The notes: generated by a model from the letters alone, not told the origin. Positions 1 through 10,254 are shown, numbered from the stretch's first letter. The stretch is DNA of 64,000 nt from Pseudomonadota bacterium (GCA_030549795.1 JAUQQO010000010.1:310001-374000); one strand, 5' to 3'. Numbers and translations are program-made.

Positions 1-21
1 GCGCGTTGAGGCAGGCGGCGG

Positions 22-534
22 TCAGGACACAGACCGCCGCCGACCCAATGCTCGGTCCTCGACCCGGATGCGGAGCGCGAGAAGCGCGAGGTTGGCAAGG
101 CCGAAGACCAACGCCACCAGCGGCTCGCCGCAGGCGAGGGCAAGCGCCGGGACTTCGATCGCCACGATCAGATAGTTCGGGTGGCGCAGCCATCGGTAGG
201 GACCGCGGCGCACGAGGGGAGCGCCGGGCAGGACCAATACGCGGGTCGTCCAGCGCTCGCCCAAGCTCGCGATCACCCAAAGCCGTAGCGGTTGCAGGAT
301 CGCCCACATCATGAGCCAGGGAAAGGAGAGGGGGCGATCGGGCGGCGCTGCGAGTGTGAGGGCGACGAGCAAGAGAAGGTGCAGAATGACGATCGCCGGA
401 TAGTAGCGGGCGCCATGTTCGACGGCGCCGCGTGCTCTAAGCCTGCGTTCGTTGCGCCGTGACCAGGCGAGTTCGGCGAGCCGCTGCGCCGCTACCACGA
501 GCAAGAGGAAGTGGACCGGTCCCAAACTCACCAC
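22..534 (-). CDS. Isoprenylcysteine carboxylmethyltransferase (ICMT)-family membrane protein
   Basis: A 170-residue multi-pass membrane protein of the ICMT/phospholipid methyltransferase family. Hydrophobic segments lie near residues 5-17, 45-63, 70-90 and 122-154. The family's SAM-binding signature RHPNY is at about residues 117-121, with a conserved acidic C-terminal stretch (VEDRAL) near 158-163. Start chosen at GTG 534, which overlaps the last codons of the upstream polyketide synthase and implies translational coupling. Small ICMT-like proteins beside type III polyketide synthases (BpsB in Bacillus, SrsB in Streptomyces) O-methylate alkylpyrone or alkylresorcinol products. The same role is inferred here from context; it is not shown by the sequence. 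Confidence 0.85.
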   Translation of the reverse strand: MVSLGPVHFLLLVVAAQRLAELAWSRRNERRLRARGAVEHGARYYPAIVILHLLLLVALTLAAPPDRPLSFPWLMMWAILQPLRLWVIASLGERWTTRVLVLPGAPLVRRGPYRWLRHPNYLIVAIEVPALALACGEPLVALVFGLANLALLALRIRVEDRALGRRRSVS

Positions 535-1568
535 TCGATGACGGCGAAGGCGGCGGTGAAGCCGGGCCCGAGCGCGATGAGAAGGGCCCGCCGCCAGTCC
601 GGTTCGCGCAACGCCCGATCCAGCACAAAGAGCACGGTTGGGGCCGACATGTTGCCGTACTCGGCAAGCACCGCGCGGGCGTGCAGGAGGCCGCGCGCAC
701 CCGGCGGAAGGACCTCTTCGAGGGCGGCGAGCACCTTGGCGCCGCCGGGATGACACAACCACAAATCGATATCTTCGAGCAAAAGACCATGCCGGCTGAG
801 AAAACCCAACAGCGCCGGTCTCAGCCGTGTCCGCACGAGCTCGGGTATGGAAGGGTCGAAGAGAACGCCAAGGCCATCGTCTTCGATCCGCCAGCCCATG
901 ACCTCGAGCGTGGCGGGAAAACGCTCCTCGCCCGTAGGCCCGATCCGCGGCCCCTCGCCCTCACACGACAGGATCGCCGCCGCGGCGCCGTCGCCGAAGA
1001 GCGCGCAGGCGACGAGATTGGCGAGGTTCGCATCCGAAGCGCGCAGGGCGAGCGAGCAGAGCTCGACCACGAGGAGCAGGATGCGGGCGCGTGGCCGGGC
1101 GCGGGCGAATTCGGCCGCGCGCGCAAGGCCCAAAACTCCGCCCGCGCAGCCGAAGCCGAAGAGCGGCGTGCGCGCGACATCGGTGCGCAACCCCATGCGC
1201 TCGGCGAGATGCGCCTCGAGCGAGGGTGTGGCGATGCCCGTTGAGCAAACCGTGACGACGGCGTCGATCCCGGAAGCGAGGAGATCGGCCGCAGCGAGCA
1301 CCCGCGCCGTCGCTTCCTCGAGGAGAGCAAGCGCGCTCGCAACGAAGAGCGCGTTGCGGTGACCGAAACCCATGGGTTGCAGATAGGCCTCGACCGGCAG
1401 CGCCAAATGACGTTTCGCGATGCCGCAATGGTCGAAGAGAACAAGGCGCCGGTCGAGCTCTGGGATCCTACCTGCGAACAGCCGCCGGGCACCTTCTTTG
1501 GCCGCGGCTTGGCTTACGATGTGCGGCGGAGTGGCCGAAGCCAGCGCGAGCAGGCGGGGCTCCGCCAC
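528..1568 (-). CDS. Type III polyketide synthase (chalcone/stilbene synthase family)
   Basis: A 346-residue thiolase-fold condensing enzyme expected to extend a fatty acyl-CoA starter with malonyl-CoA to an alkylpyrone or alkylresorcinol. The catalytic triad is visible: Cys141 in GFGCAGG, His273 in CHPGG and Asn306 in YGNMSAP. The segment CSTGIATPS near 108-116 is typical of the BpsA/SrsA-like bacterial branch. Start chosen at GTG 1568, where homology begins; in-frame sequence further upstream overlaps the hydrolase gene. It begins 7 bases after the nicotinamidase-like gene stops and overlaps the downstream ICMT-like gene by 7 bases. Chain length and starter cannot be read from the sequence. 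Confidence 0.9.
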   Translation of the reverse strand: MAEPRLLALASATPPHIVSQAAAKEGARRLFAGRIPELDRRLVLFDHCGIAKRHLALPVEAYLQPMGFGHRNALFVASALALLEEATARVLAAADLLASGIDAVVTVCSTGIATPSLEAHLAERMGLRTDVARTPLFGFGCAGGVLGLARAAEFARARPRARILLLVVELCSLALRASDANLANLVACALFGDGAAAAILSCEGEGPRIGPTGEERFPATLEVMGWRIEDDGLGVLFDPSIPELVRTRLRPALLGFLSRHGLLLEDIDLWLCHPGGAKVLAALEEVLPPGARGLLHARAVLAEYGNMSAPTVLFVLDRALREPDWRRALLIALGPGFTAAFAVIEW

Positions 1569-1575
1569 CTTGGCG

Positions 1576-2328
1576 TTAGACCCCTTCGAGCTCGGATGCC
1601 AGGATGGCGCCACGCGAGGCCATGAAATAGAGCCCCATGTGATGCGCGGGCCATTTGGGATGGGCGGCAGTCGCCGGCAACCCGAGCTTTTCCGCCGTCT
1701 CGCGCGGCAGATCATAGGTGGCGCAGGCGGGTTCGAAGACCACTACGTCGCGGAGGGTCGGAACAAGACCGTGATTGCGGGCCGAAAGCAGCGTCAAGAC
1801 GAGATCCATGACACAGATGTCGGTGCAAATACCGACCACGACGACCGCCTCGAGCCGGTGCATGTTGATCCAATCGACGAGCTTGTTGTGGGAGAGCCCG
1901 TGCTGGCCGCGCGCAGTGGCCGGCTCGATGGCACCGACGAAGCCGTTGATACAGTCCTTGCGGATCAAGGTCACATCCGGATCGCTCTCGAGCCAAGCGA
2001 GCTCAGGAACGAGATTCTCCTCACCGCTACCGCGGATGCAGTGCGGCGGATAGGGGGGCTCGGGCTTGTCGGGCTCGTGGGTGTCAAGGAATGCGAGGAC
2101 CGGCCGCTTCTTGGCCCGAAAGGCGCGGGCGAGCGCATCGGTGCGCTCCACCATGCGGGCGATTTGGTCATCCGGTGCCGTGGGCGCGAGATTCCCTGCC
2201 CCGACCGTGCAAAAGCCATTGACCTCGTCGACGATGACCAGCCCGGCCTCCTCGGGCAGCCGGTAGCGAACCAGCCGTACCGGCAACTCGCGCTCGAGGC
2301 CTTCAAGCACGCTTTGGACCCCGCTCAT
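1576..2328 (-). CDS. Nicotinamidase-like cysteine hydrolase (isochorismatase fold)
   Basis: A 250-residue isochorismatase-fold amidohydrolase. The triad of nicotinamidases is present: Asp34 in VIVDEVNGFC, Lys124 in RKDCINGF and Cys172 in GICTDICV, with metal ligands plausibly Asp82, His84 and His96. As I recall them, the blocks NGFCTVGAGNLAP, YPPHCI, RKDCINGFVG and LSARNHG resemble plant nicotinamidases (Arabidopsis NIC1-3) more than E. coli PncA. The likely reaction is nicotinamide to nicotinate plus ammonia, feeding NAD salvage, but another amide substrate is possible. ATG 2328 has a strong GGGGGAG ribosome site. It is the first gene of the hydrolase-PKS-methyltransferase set and diverges from dapB. 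Confidence 0.85.
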   Translation of the reverse strand: MSGVQSVLEGLERELPVRLVRYRLPEEAGLVIVDEVNGFCTVGAGNLAPTAPDDQIARMVERTDALARAFRAKKRPVLAFLDTHEPDKPEPPYPPHCIRGSGEENLVPELAWLESDPDVTLIRKDCINGFVGAIEPATARGQHGLSHNKLVDWINMHRLEAVVVVGICTDICVMDLVLTLLSARNHGLVPTLRDVVVFEPACATYDLPRETAEKLGLPATAAHPKWPAHHMGLYFMASRGAILASELEGV

Positions 2329-2457
2329 GGTGCTCCCCCGCCTACGCTTGATTGGTTCAAACATCGCTTCTCCGCGGCCTCGGTTCAATGGTCGCAAGCG
2401 CCTTGACAGCGCGGCTGGGCAGCGAGCTTGTGAGTGCAAACGACGGTGGAGGGGACG

Positions 2458-3255
2458 GTGAAGGTCGGGGTGATCGGCTGTTGCGGCCGCATGGGACGGG
2501 CAGTGATCCGCGAGATCATCCAAAGCTCGGATCTCACGCTCGCAGGCGGAATCGATCGGCCTGATCATCCCGAGCTCGGGCGCGATCTCGGTGAACTCGC
2601 CGGCGTCGCTACCCTCGGGCTCACCGCGAGCGCCGATTTCGATGCGCTGCTCGAGCGTGCCGAGACATTGATCGAGTTCTCGACCCCCGAGGCCTCGCTC
2701 GACCATGCGCGCCAGTGTGCCGCGCGCGGGCGGCCCCTCGTGCTCGGCACCACCGGCTTTACGGCCGCGCAAGAGGCCGAGCTCGCGCAGTTGGCCGAGC
2801 GGTTTCCCCTTTTGCTCGCGCCCAATATGAGTTTGGGTGTGAACCTGTTGCTTGCGCTCACCGAGCGCGTGGCGCGCGTGCTCGGGCCCGAGTTCGACAT
2901 CGAGATCCTCGAGATGCACCACCGCGCCAAGGTCGATGCGCCCTCCGGGACAGCGCTCGCCCTCGGACGTGCGGCCGCGGCTGGCCGCGGCGTGCGCTTG
3001 GAGGAGGCCGCGGTGCGGGTGCGCGATGGCGTCACGGGCCCGCGCGTTCCCGGCACGATCGGCTTTGCGACCCTGCGCGGCGGCGATGTGGTGGGTGATC
3101 ATGCGGTGATCTTCGCCGGTGAGGGCGAGCGGATCGTCCTCCAGCACCTGGCATCGGACCGCAAGATCTATGCGCGCGGTGCGCTCGCTGCCGCGCGCTG
3201 GCTTTTCGGCCGGCCGCCCGGTCGCTACGGCATGCGCGACGTGCTCGGGCTCTAG
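2458..3255 (+). CDS. dapB: 4-hydroxy-tetrahydrodipicolinate reductase
   Basis: A 265-residue cytosolic enzyme of diaminopimelate/lysine synthesis that reduces 4-hydroxy-tetrahydrodipicolinate with NAD(P)H. The N-terminal Rossmann motif is GCCGRMG at about 7-13, the GTTG loop is at 97-100, and the DapB signature EMHHRAKVDAPSGTA at about 152-166 carries catalytic His154 and Lys158. GTG 2458 is preferred over in-frame GTG 2434 because it has GGAGGGG just upstream and gives the usual VKVGVIG start and family length. It is monocistronic here, divergent from the hydrolase gene and convergent with the mutase (5-base gap). Confidence 0.95.
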   Translation: MKVGVIGCCGRMGRAVIREIIQSSDLTLAGGIDRPDHPELGRDLGELAGVATLGLTASADFDALLERAETLIEFSTPEASLDHARQCAARGRPLVLGTTGFTAAQEAELAQLAERFPLLLAPNMSLGVNLLLALTERVARVLGPEFDIEILEMHHRAKVDAPSGTALALGRAAAAGRGVRLEEAAVRVRDGVTGPRVPGTIGFATLRGGDVVGDHAVIFAGEGERIVLQHLASDRKIYARGALAAARWLFGRPPGRYGMRDVLGL

Positions 3256-3260
3256 CCCGC

Positions 3261-5417
3261 TTACGCGGCGAGCTCGTAGCCGAGCGCGCCGGCGAGGATG
3301 TCCAAGAGCTCGATCGCCGCATCGGCGATCACCGTGCCCGGCGGAAAGATCGCGCAGGCACCAGCAGCGCGCAAAGCCTCGAAATCCTGCGGTGGGATCA
3401 CACCGCCCACGGCGATCAGGATATCGCCGCGGCCACGCTCTTCGAGCGCTTTTTTGAGCGCTGGGACGAGCGTGAGATGGCCCGCAGCGAGCGAGCTCAC
3501 CCCGATCACGTGCACGTCGTTGTCGACCGCTTGCTGCGCGACCTCTTCAGGCGTTTGGAAAAGAGGGCCGATGTCGACGTCGAAGCCGAGGTCGGCAAAG
3601 GCGGTGGCGATCACTTTTTGGCCGCGGTCGTGGCCATCTTGGCCCATCTTGGCGATCAGGATGCGCGGCCGACGACCCTCTTGGGCGGCGAAAGCTTCGA
3701 CCATGCGGCGCGCTTTGCGCACCTTTTCGGCATGCGCCATCTCGCTCATGTACACCCCACTGACGGCGCGGATCGGCGCCACGTGCCGGCCCCACACTTT
3801 TTCGAGCGCGGCCGTCATCTCGCCGACCGTGGCTTTCTTTCGCGCCGCCTCGATCGACAGCTCGAGGAGGTTGCCCTCGCCCGTTTCGGCAGCACGGGTG
3901 AGCGCATCGAGTGCGCGCTTGAGCGCGAGCTCGTCGCGCTCCGCCTTGAGCTGGCGCAGGCGGGCGAGCTGTGCCTCGCGCACAGCGCGATTGTCTACCT
4001 TGAGCACTTCAACTGGCGGCTCGTTTTCGGGCCGATAGCGGTTGACGCCGACGATGACGCGCGTGCCGTTGTCGATCTGGGCTTGCGTGCGCGCCGCTGC
4101 CTCTTCGATCCGGAGTTTGGGTAAGCCGGCCTCGATCGCTTTGGCCATGCCGCCCATGGCCTCGATCTCGCGGATGTGGGTGAGCGCGCGCCGGCAGAGT
4201 TCGGCGGTGAGCGTCTCGATGTAGAAGGAACCGCCCCAGGGATCGATCGTGCGTTCGATGCCGGTTTCGTGTTGGATGAGCAGCTGCGTGTTGCGGGCAA
4301 TTCTGGCGCTGAAGTCGGTCGGAAGAGCCAGCGCCTCATCGAAACTGTTGGTGTGCAGCGACTGCGTGTGCCCGTGGGTGGCGGCGATCGCTTCGAGGCA
4401 GGTGCGCGCGACGTTGTTGAACACGTCTTGCGCTGTAAGGCTCCACCCCGAAGTCTGGCAGTGGGCGCGCAGCATGAGCGAGCGCGGATCTTTGGGTTTG
4501 AACTCGTCGTGGACGAGCTTCGCCCACAACAGGCGCGCTGCCCGGAGCTTGGCGATCTCCATAAAGACGTTCATGCCGATCGCCCAGAAGAACGAGAGCC
4601 GGGGTGCGAAGCTGTCGACGTCAAGGCCGGCGCGTACTCCGGTGCGAATGTACTCGATACCGTCCGCGATCGTATAGGCGAGTTCGAGATCGGCGGGTGC
4701 ACCCGCCTCTTGCATATGATAGCCCGAAATGCTGATCGGATTGAACTTGGGCATATGTTTCGCCGTCCAGGCGAAGATATCGGCGACAATGCGCATCGAC
4801 GGCTCGGGCGGGAAAATATAGGTGTTGCGAACCATGAACTCTTTGAGAATGTCGTTCTGGATGGTGCCCGAGAGTTTCTCAGGCGGCACGCCCTGCTCTT
4901 CGGCGGCGACGATGTAGAGCGCGAGCACGGGCAGCACCGCGCCGTTCATGGTCATGCTCACGCTGATCCGGTCGAGCGGGATGCCGTCGAAGAGGATCCG
5001 CATATCGAGGATCGAATCGATCGCCACCCCCGCCATGCCGACGTCGGCGATCACGCGCGGATGGTCGCTGTCGTAGCCGCGGTGGGTGGCGAGGTCGAAG
5101 GCGATCGAAAGCCCGCGCTGGCCTTGCGCGAGGTTGCGCTTGTAAAACGCGTTCGATTCCTCGGCCGTGGAGAAGCCGGCATATTGCCGGATCGTCCACG
5201 GCTGGGTCGTGTACATCGTGGGATAGGGCCCGCGCAGATAAGGCGGCAGCCCCGGGAGAGTCGCAATAAAATCGAGGCTCGCGAGGTCTTCGGCGCCGTA
5301 GGCGCGGTGGAGGACGATACCTTCGGGGGTATGGAAGGATTCGCGCGCGTCGCTTCGCGGCTCCGCAACCTCCGCCCACAAGTCGATCTCGCGCAACGAC
5401 GGGATCCGGCTCCTCAT
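3261..5417 (-). CDS. scpA: Methylmalonyl-CoA mutase large subunit
   Basis: A 718-residue adenosylcobalamin-dependent mutase chain that interconverts (R)-methylmalonyl-CoA and succinyl-CoA in propionyl-CoA and branched-chain metabolism. The N-terminal TIM barrel (to about 500) contains typical segments such as GPYPTMY and GGSFYIE. The C-terminal B12 domain carries the base-off motif DxHxxG as DGHDRG, with cobalt ligand His596 and the downstream GG of GGVIPP. Length is standard. Its ATG 5417 overlaps the small-subunit stop in an ATGA junction, so the subunits are translationally coupled. No meaB/argK or epimerase gene lies next to it, so the chaperone must be elsewhere. Confidence 0.96.
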   Translation of the reverse strand: MRSRIPSLREIDLWAEVAEPRSDARESFHTPEGIVLHRAYGAEDLASLDFIATLPGLPPYLRGPYPTMYTTQPWTIRQYAGFSTAEESNAFYKRNLAQGQRGLSIAFDLATHRGYDSDHPRVIADVGMAGVAIDSILDMRILFDGIPLDRISVSMTMNGAVLPVLALYIVAAEEQGVPPEKLSGTIQNDILKEFMVRNTYIFPPEPSMRIVADIFAWTAKHMPKFNPISISGYHMQEAGAPADLELAYTIADGIEYIRTGVRAGLDVDSFAPRLSFFWAIGMNVFMEIAKLRAARLLWAKLVHDEFKPKDPRSLMLRAHCQTSGWSLTAQDVFNNVARTCLEAIAATHGHTQSLHTNSFDEALALPTDFSARIARNTQLLIQHETGIERTIDPWGGSFYIETLTAELCRRALTHIREIEAMGGMAKAIEAGLPKLRIEEAAARTQAQIDNGTRVIVGVNRYRPENEPPVEVLKVDNRAVREAQLARLRQLKAERDELALKRALDALTRAAETGEGNLLELSIEAARKKATVGEMTAALEKVWGRHVAPIRAVSGVYMSEMAHAEKVRKARRMVEAFAAQEGRRPRILIAKMGQDGHDRGQKVIATAFADLGFDVDIGPLFQTPEEVAQQAVDNDVHVIGVSSLAAGHLTLVPALKKALEERGRGDILIAVGGVIPPQDFEALRAAGACAIFPPGTVIADAAIELLDILAGALGYELAA

Positions 5418-7279
5418 CCCCGATCCTCCCCATTTGCGCCCGCGATCCCAAGCTCACCGTGCAGCTTGTCGTGAAAAGCGAGCACGTCCAGACCCGGCAC
5501 GAGACGCTCACTCGGTCCGATGTCGTCGGGAACGGTTCCTGCGAGCCACAGCCGATCGACGCCTGCCGCGCGCAGCGCGGTCACGACCTCGCGCGCCTTT
5601 TCTACCCCGCTCGCGCCGATGCTCACGATCGCGCATCGAAACGCGCGCGCCCGCGCGATGGCCGCGATATCCGCGTCGCTCGCCAGCCGTTCGGTGGCAA
5701 TACCGCCCACGGCCAACAGATTCTCGACCCAGGTTAACAGCTCGTGCAGCTCGGAGGGGCGCCCGAGCGCCACAACTGGGATGGTTGGGCGGGTACCACG
5801 AGCCCGCGCCGCCTCCTCCGCCCGCGCCCGCAGCCTCTCGAAAGGCTCAGCCAGGCGCCGGCGCGGCAGGGGTTCGATCGCGAACGACGCTGGGCCCGCA
5901 CGCTCAAGCGATCGAGCTGCCGCCCGCGCGCGGGCCAATGCCGGCTCGAGGTCGACAGGATCGGGCGGTGGCGGAGCCCGTTCCTCGAGGATGGGAAACG
6001 CCGACACGCCGGTAAGCTCGAGTGCCCGGATCGCAAGCAGCTGCGCGCGCTTTTCCCGTGTGCGCGCGACCTCCTCCTGCGGGCCAGCGCTCACGAGCGC
6101 GCGCAGCCAGCCGCCCTCCTCTTCCACCCGGCGCAGACGCGCGAAGACCTCCTCAGCGAGCGCGCGGGTGAGATGCGCCACGTACCAGCTGCCCGCCGCC
6201 GGATCGCGCACGCGCGCCATACCGACTTCGTCGCGCAGGATCAGCTGCAGATTGCGGGCCAGCCGGCGCGCAAGAAGGCTCGGCTGTTGCAGCGGCCGGT
6301 CAAAGGGCACCACGCTTAAGGCGTCCGCACCACCGGCGACGGCTGCGAAACCGGCAACGGTCGTGCGCAAGATGTTGACCCACGGGTCGAGCTTCGCCAG
6401 CATTCGTTCGCCGGTCTCGGCGCGGATGCGCACAAGCGCCGGATCGTCGATCCCACCAGCCTTGAGAATGCGCTCGGCGAGCAGCCGCCCGGCGCGGATC
6501 TTGGCGAGCGAGAGAAAGAGATCGTCGTCGACGGCGAGCACGAGCTCGATACGGCGCGCCGCCTCTTCGAGCGCCAAGTTGGCGCTCTCGAGCGCGCGCA
6601 AATAGAAAAGCCAACAGGCAAGCGCGGCTGTTAGTTCCTGGACCTCGCTCGCCCCCGCCGCATGCCACGGCCGCCCGTCCGCGATCAGTCTGATCCGCGC
6701 GTCCTCGCGCACGAGCGAGATCAATCTGTCGAGTTCGCGCTCCGGATCGATTCTCAAGCCTTCGAGCGCCGCACCAACGGGATCGGCGGCGATCGCTGCG
6801 GTTGCAGCGGGAGCGAAAGCGGCAAGTTCTTTTGCCCGCGCACCGGCCTCGAGCAGCACCGCTTGGCCGGGAATATCCTGCAACAGCCGCGAGAGTGCGG
6901 CCGCGTCGTAGACGAGCACGCCATCGGGCGTGTCGGTGCCGCGGGCGAGCGCCTGATCGACGCGGACGACCACCGAATCGGCCCCGTTTGCGAGATCCTC
7001 GCGCAGATGCCGGTTGGCGGTCGCCGGGTCGGGATGGGCGTGCGGTTGCGCGATCGTCCAGGGTGAGGGCCATCCGCCGCGCGGAGCCCGGTCGGCTTCG
7101 GCGTTGCCGAGCGGCGGGGCGTAGAGCGGCTCGATGGCGATACCGTCGAGGGTGCGGCGGATCAGTCTTTCGAGCCCGCCTTCTCCTGCCACCTTGGCTG
7201 CGGCTTTGCGCCACGCCTCCGCATCGAGCGGAAGGAACGGTCTTGCCAACTCGAAAGGCTCGTATGCGCTTCGGTCCAT
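5414..7279 (-). CDS. mutA: Methylmalonyl-CoA mutase small (beta) subunit
   Basis: A 621-residue homologue of the catalytic chain. It keeps the barrel fold ([15 protein letters not shown] region, DPAAGSWYV near 400) and a C-terminal B12-like domain (about 500-615). That domain lacks the DxHxxG ligand motif: the corresponding position reads [10 protein letters not shown]. This matches the non-cofactor-binding subunit of heterodimeric mutases. Start taken at ATG 7279 with GGAA upstream; ATG 7333 in frame would add 18 residues without a better ribosome site. It lies upstream of and overlaps the large-subunit gene by four bases. No cobalamin riboswitch is recognisable in the 110 bases before it. 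Confidence 0.93.
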   Translation of the reverse strand: MDRSAYEPFELARPFLPLDAEAWRKAAAKVAGEGGLERLIRRTLDGIAIEPLYAPPLGNAEADRAPRGGWPSPWTIAQPHAHPDPATANRHLREDLANGADSVVVRVDQALARGTDTPDGVLVYDAAALSRLLQDIPGQAVLLEAGARAKELAAFAPAATAAIAADPVGAALEGLRIDPERELDRLISLVREDARIRLIADGRPWHAAGASEVQELTAALACWLFYLRALESANLALEEAARRIELVLAVDDDLFLSLAKIRAGRLLAERILKAGGIDDPALVRIRAETGERMLAKLDPWVNILRTTVAGFAAVAGGADALSVVPFDRPLQQPSLLARRLARNLQLILRDEVGMARVRDPAAGSWYVAHLTRALAEEVFARLRRVEEEGGWLRALVSAGPQEEVARTREKRAQLLAIRALELTGVSAFPILEERAPPPPDPVDLEPALARARAAARSLERAGPASFAIEPLPRRRLAEPFERLRARAEEAARARGTRPTIPVVALGRPSELHELLTWVENLLAVGGIATERLASDADIAAIARARAFRCAIVSIGASGVEKAREVVTALRAAGVDRLWLAGTVPDDIGPSERLVPGLDVLAFHDKLHGELGIAGANGEDRG

Positions 7280-7389
7280 CCTTCGAGTTCCGGTGCTGCG
7301 CGTTCCCGTGCCCCGCGCTCGCTTTTCTCGCATCGCACAAAAGAGTTCTAGAGGGTGCAAGGCCCCCGTCGCGCCGACCCTTTGCGCCC

Positions 7390-8103
7390 TCAAACCCCGA
7401 ACAACGGACCGCTGTCCTCCAACAAAGATGCTTGCGCCTTCGCACCTGCACAGGGAAGAAGGAGTTCCGGGCCATCGTTGCGCGGGTCGTTGACCGCTCG
7501 GCTCACCGCGATCACCTCGACCGCAACGGGTTGGGCGAGCGCCTTGAGGAGCGCGGCATCGGCGGGCTCCGGTGCCAACCAGCGCGCCCACAAATGTGCC
7601 GGCACCACAACCGGCATGCGGGGATGGATCGCAGCGAGCTCCGGATCGGCGTCGCGCGTTAAAATCGCCACGCTCTCAAAGAGCGTCCCATCGGCGAGGC
7701 GATTGCGTCGCCAGAGTGCGGCGAACGCAAACAGTCGGTCGTGCTTTGGGCGAACGAAGAAAGGTCGGCTCGGGCCTTTGGGCAGCTTCTGCCACTCGAA
7801 GAAGCCATCCGCCGGCACAAGGCAGCGGCCTTTGAGAAAGGCAGATTTGAACATTGGCTTTTCCGCCGCGGTCTCGATGCGGGCGTTGATCTGCCGGCCG
7901 GGATCGCGGGGATCGTTCATCCAGGGCGCGAGCATGCCCCAGCGCGGCATCGCAGCCTCCCGCGCACAACCGGCTGCACGCACGACGAGGATCGGGCTAT
8001 CGGGGGTGATGTTCCAGCGCGGCCGGTAGCCCTCGGGGGCTGCGACCCCCAAGAGATCGGGGATTTCGGAAGGAAGGATGGAGAGCGCGAAGCGACCGCA
8101 CAT
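7390..8103 (-). CDS. SOS response-associated peptidase (SRAP / YedK-HMCES family)
   Basis: A 237-residue SRAP-domain protein. The invariant MCGRF start places the catalytic Cys at position 2 after Met removal. Other conserved parts are PRWNITP, NARIET, the PADGFFEW block containing the acidic catalytic residue, and the IHPRMP histidine. Family members form a covalent thiazolidine link to abasic sites in single-stranded DNA and shield them from cleavage. Its ATG shares one base with the stop of the upstream kinase-like gene, so the two are probably co-translated. No GTTC-N7-GTTC SOS operator is seen before the pair. Confidence 0.94.
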   Translation of the reverse strand: MCGRFALSILPSEIPDLLGVAAPEGYRPRWNITPDSPILVVRAAGCAREAAMPRWGMLAPWMNDPRDPGRQINARIETAAEKPMFKSAFLKGRCLVPADGFFEWQKLPKGPSRPFFVRPKHDRLFAFAALWRRNRLADGTLFESVAILTRDADPELAAIHPRMPVVVPAHLWARWLAPEPADAALLKALAQPVAVEVIAVSRAVNDPRNDGPELLLPCAGAKAQASLLEDSGPLFGV

Positions 8104-9638
8104 CAGCTGAACTCCGCGAGAGCCGCCTGAACCTGCGCGAGGGTCTGCTGGGCAGAGCCGGAAGCGTCGATCCGTAGCCAACCCTCTTCCGGTGTGGGCG
8201 GCATCACGGTTTCGGCCTGCCGGCGCACCACCGCAACATCGGCATCGGAAGCGTCGCCGACCCGCCGTGCGACGCGCGCTTCCAGCACCTCTTGCGGGGC
8301 GTCGAGCCAAAAGGCGCGAAAAGGCACACCGGCGCGACGGGCGGCTTGCGCGAGCGCGGCGCGCTGTTCGGGAAGACCGTAAACAGCGTCGCACACCACC
8401 GCCCAGCCGGCGCGCACGAGCAGCTCGGCGCGCGCCGCAATGGTCGAAAAGACGCGCCGCGTCACCTCGGATCGGTACGCCTCTTCGCCGAGCCGCTCGT
8501 ACGGGCGATGCGCGAACAGCCGCTTGCGGATGACGTCGCTGCGGAGCACGAGCGCCCCCGGTTGGGGTCCGAGCGTGGCGGCGAGTGCCTGAGCGAGGCC
8601 CGATTTGCCGGTCCCCGAGCGTCCGCCAACGGCGAGCAGGAGCACAGGACGCGAGGTCAGCGCTGCGCGTGCGAGCTCGAGGTAACGGCGCGCTGCCTCC
8701 CGATGTCTTTGCGCCGCGGCGGCGCTTTGGGCACTACGGGCGCATAAGCCCTCCACTTTCGCCCGCACCTGCGCCCGCACCGCGATCAAAAGCGGCAACA
8801 GGTGGAGATCGCGATCGTCCAAGCGGGCATCGGCCCAGGCCTGCAAAACCGATCGCGCCGCATCGACAAGACCCCGCGCGCGCAGATCCATGAGCAAAAA
8901 GGCGAGATCATAGAGAACATCCACGCAGGCCAGGTTCTCGTCGAATTCTAGGCAGTCGAAGGGCAGCGGTTCCCCGTCCAGCACCACGATGTTCTCGAGA
9001 TGCAGATCACCATGGCCATGGCGTACGAGGCCGGCTGCACGGCGCGCCTCGAGGACTTGGGCGGCCCGGGCGAAACCGGCTTCGATCGCTCGACACACGG
9101 TCTCGACCGCATCGCTCGGGAAGATGTCGGGAACGAGCGCGCGCAAGTCTGCCGCATTGCCGCGGATCACCGCTTCGAGACCGGACGCCCCCCCTTTGTC
9201 GCGGCGGATCGCCGCGCGCGCGTGGAGCTCGGCCACGATCTCGCCCAATCGTTCCGCGAGCCGCGGCTCGAGGCCGCCGGCTTGGGCGATGCGGTCCAGA
9301 CGCGCCTCGGCGGGAAAGCGGACCATCTCTAAGAGCCACTCGACCACTTCGCCCTGGCCTGCGAGCGCGAGCCTGCCATCGGCTTCGCGGGTGATCGGGA
9401 CGAGCCGGCGGTAGAGAGCTGGAGCCGTGCGGCGATTGAGCGCGAGTTCGGCTTCGAGCGCTCGCTGGCGTCGCTCGAGGGTGGAGAAGTCCAAAAAGCT
9501 GTAGCGCACCGCCTTCTTGAGTTTGAAGGCGCGCTCGCCGACCAAAAAGACGATGGCGGCATGGGTCTCGATGCGCTCGGCTGAGGGGCCGAGCCCGCCC
9601 TGCTCGATGAAGGCGATGATCTCGTTTTGGTCGTGCAA
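8103..9638 (-). CDS. Bifunctional aminoglycoside phosphotransferase-like / AAA_33 P-loop kinase protein
   Basis: A 511-residue two-domain protein. The N-terminal half resembles APH-type kinases, with the catalytic loop [10 protein letters not shown] near 207-216 and a DFG-like acidic segment (DCLEFDE) behind it. The C-terminal third is a zeta-toxin/AAA_33-type P-loop kinase with Walker [10 protein letters not shown]. The natural substrate of this widespread fusion family is not established, and antibiotic resistance should not be assumed. Start read as TTG 9638 with AGGAG about ten bases upstream; no better in-frame start gives the full APH domain. It is followed, with one base shared, by the SRAP gene. 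Confidence 0.88.
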   Translation of the reverse strand: MHDQNEIIAFIEQGGLGPSAERIETHAAIVFLVGERAFKLKKAVRYSFLDFSTLERRQRALEAELALNRRTAPALYRRLVPITREADGRLALAGQGEVVEWLLEMVRFPAEARLDRIAQAGGLEPRLAERLGEIVAELHARAAIRRDKGGASGLEAVIRGNAADLRALVPDIFPSDAVETVCRAIEAGFARAAQVLEARRAAGLVRHGHGDLHLENIVVLDGEPLPFDCLEFDENLACVDVLYDLAFLLMDLRARGLVDAARSVLQAWADARLDDRDLHLLPLLIAVRAQVRAKVEGLCARSAQSAAAAQRHREAARRYLELARAALTSRPVLLLAVGGRSGTGKSGLAQALAATLGPQPGALVLRSDVIRKRLFAHRPYERLGEEAYRSEVTRRVFSTIAARAELLVRAGWAVVCDAVYGLPEQRAALAQAARRAGVPFRAFWLDAPQEVLEARVARRVGDASDADVAVVRRQAETVMPPTPEEGWLRIDASGSAQQTLAQVQAALAEFS

Positions 9639-9786
9639 CCCGTGTTACTCCTGTGCCGGGGATGTCGCGGAGCGCAGGCAGGGCCGCCATCTCCCTGCGG
9701 CGTTCGGTCGCAGCTTCGGCTCGCTGGTCGCTCGACGGCAAAGACGGCCCGCGCTACAGCCGCGCCGCCGTGCCGGAGGACAAGCC

Positions 9787-10254
9787 ATGATCAGCGAAGA
9801 GGTCGCAAGCGGATTGCGCCAGCTCGGTCGCCCGGTTCCGATCCCCAAGAGCCCCGATGAAGCCCTGCTCGAGACGGTACCCAATCCGGAGCCCGGACTC
9901 GTCTATCTCGTGCGCTTCACTTGCCCCGAGTTCACCACCTTGTGTCCGATCACCGGGCAGCCCGACTTCGCTCATTTTGTCATCGACTATGTACCCGATG
10001 CGCGGCTGATCGAGAGCAAGTCGCTGAAATTGTTCCTCGCCAGTTTCCGCGATCACCGCGCCTTCCACGAGGCCTGTACGCTTTTGATCGCCCGTCGCTT
10101 GGTGGAAGCGGCGGCTCCGCGATGGCTCAGGATCGGCGGCTATTGGTATCCGCGCGGCGGCATCCCGATCGACGTCTTCTGGCAGAGCGGCGAGCCGCCG
10201 GCGGGTTTGTGGCTGCCCGAGCAAGGCGTGCCGCCCTATCGCGGACGTGGCTGA
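9787..10254 (+). CDS. queF: NADPH-dependent 7-cyano-7-deazaguanine reductase
   Basis: A 155-residue unimodular QueF of the tunnelling (T-fold) superfamily. It reduces preQ0 to preQ1 in queuosine tRNA modification. The active-site signature LCPITGQPD places the thioimide-forming Cys at 53, and the NADPH-binding QueF motif [15 protein letters not shown] is at about 76-90. Length fits the short single-domain form. ATG 9787 has CGGAGGA eight or so bases upstream. No other queuosine gene is nearby. I looked for a preQ1-type aptamer in the 148 bases upstream and saw nothing convincing. Confidence 0.96.
   Translation: MISEEVASGLRQLGRPVPIPKSPDEALLETVPNPEPGLVYLVRFTCPEFTTLCPITGQPDFAHFVIDYVPDARLIESKSLKLFLASFRDHRAFHEACTLLIARRLVEAAAPRWLRIGGYWYPRGGIPIDVFWQSGEPPAGLWLPEQGVPPYRGRG

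Noticed and set aside
4176-5474. Plus-strand frame opposite methylmalonyl-CoA mutase
   Set aside because: Antisense shadow; no ribosome site or domain.
7280-7389. Cobalamin riboswitch before the mutase genes
   Set aside because: The gap is only about 110 bases and no B12-box-like element is recognisable.
8103-9638. Reading the APH-like domain as an antibiotic-resistance gene
   Set aside because: The fused P-loop kinase domain marks a widespread housekeeping-type family whose substrate is unknown; resistance is not supported.
9639-9786. preQ1-type riboswitch before queF
   Set aside because: No convincing aptamer core, pseudoknot pairing or A-rich tail could be seen.
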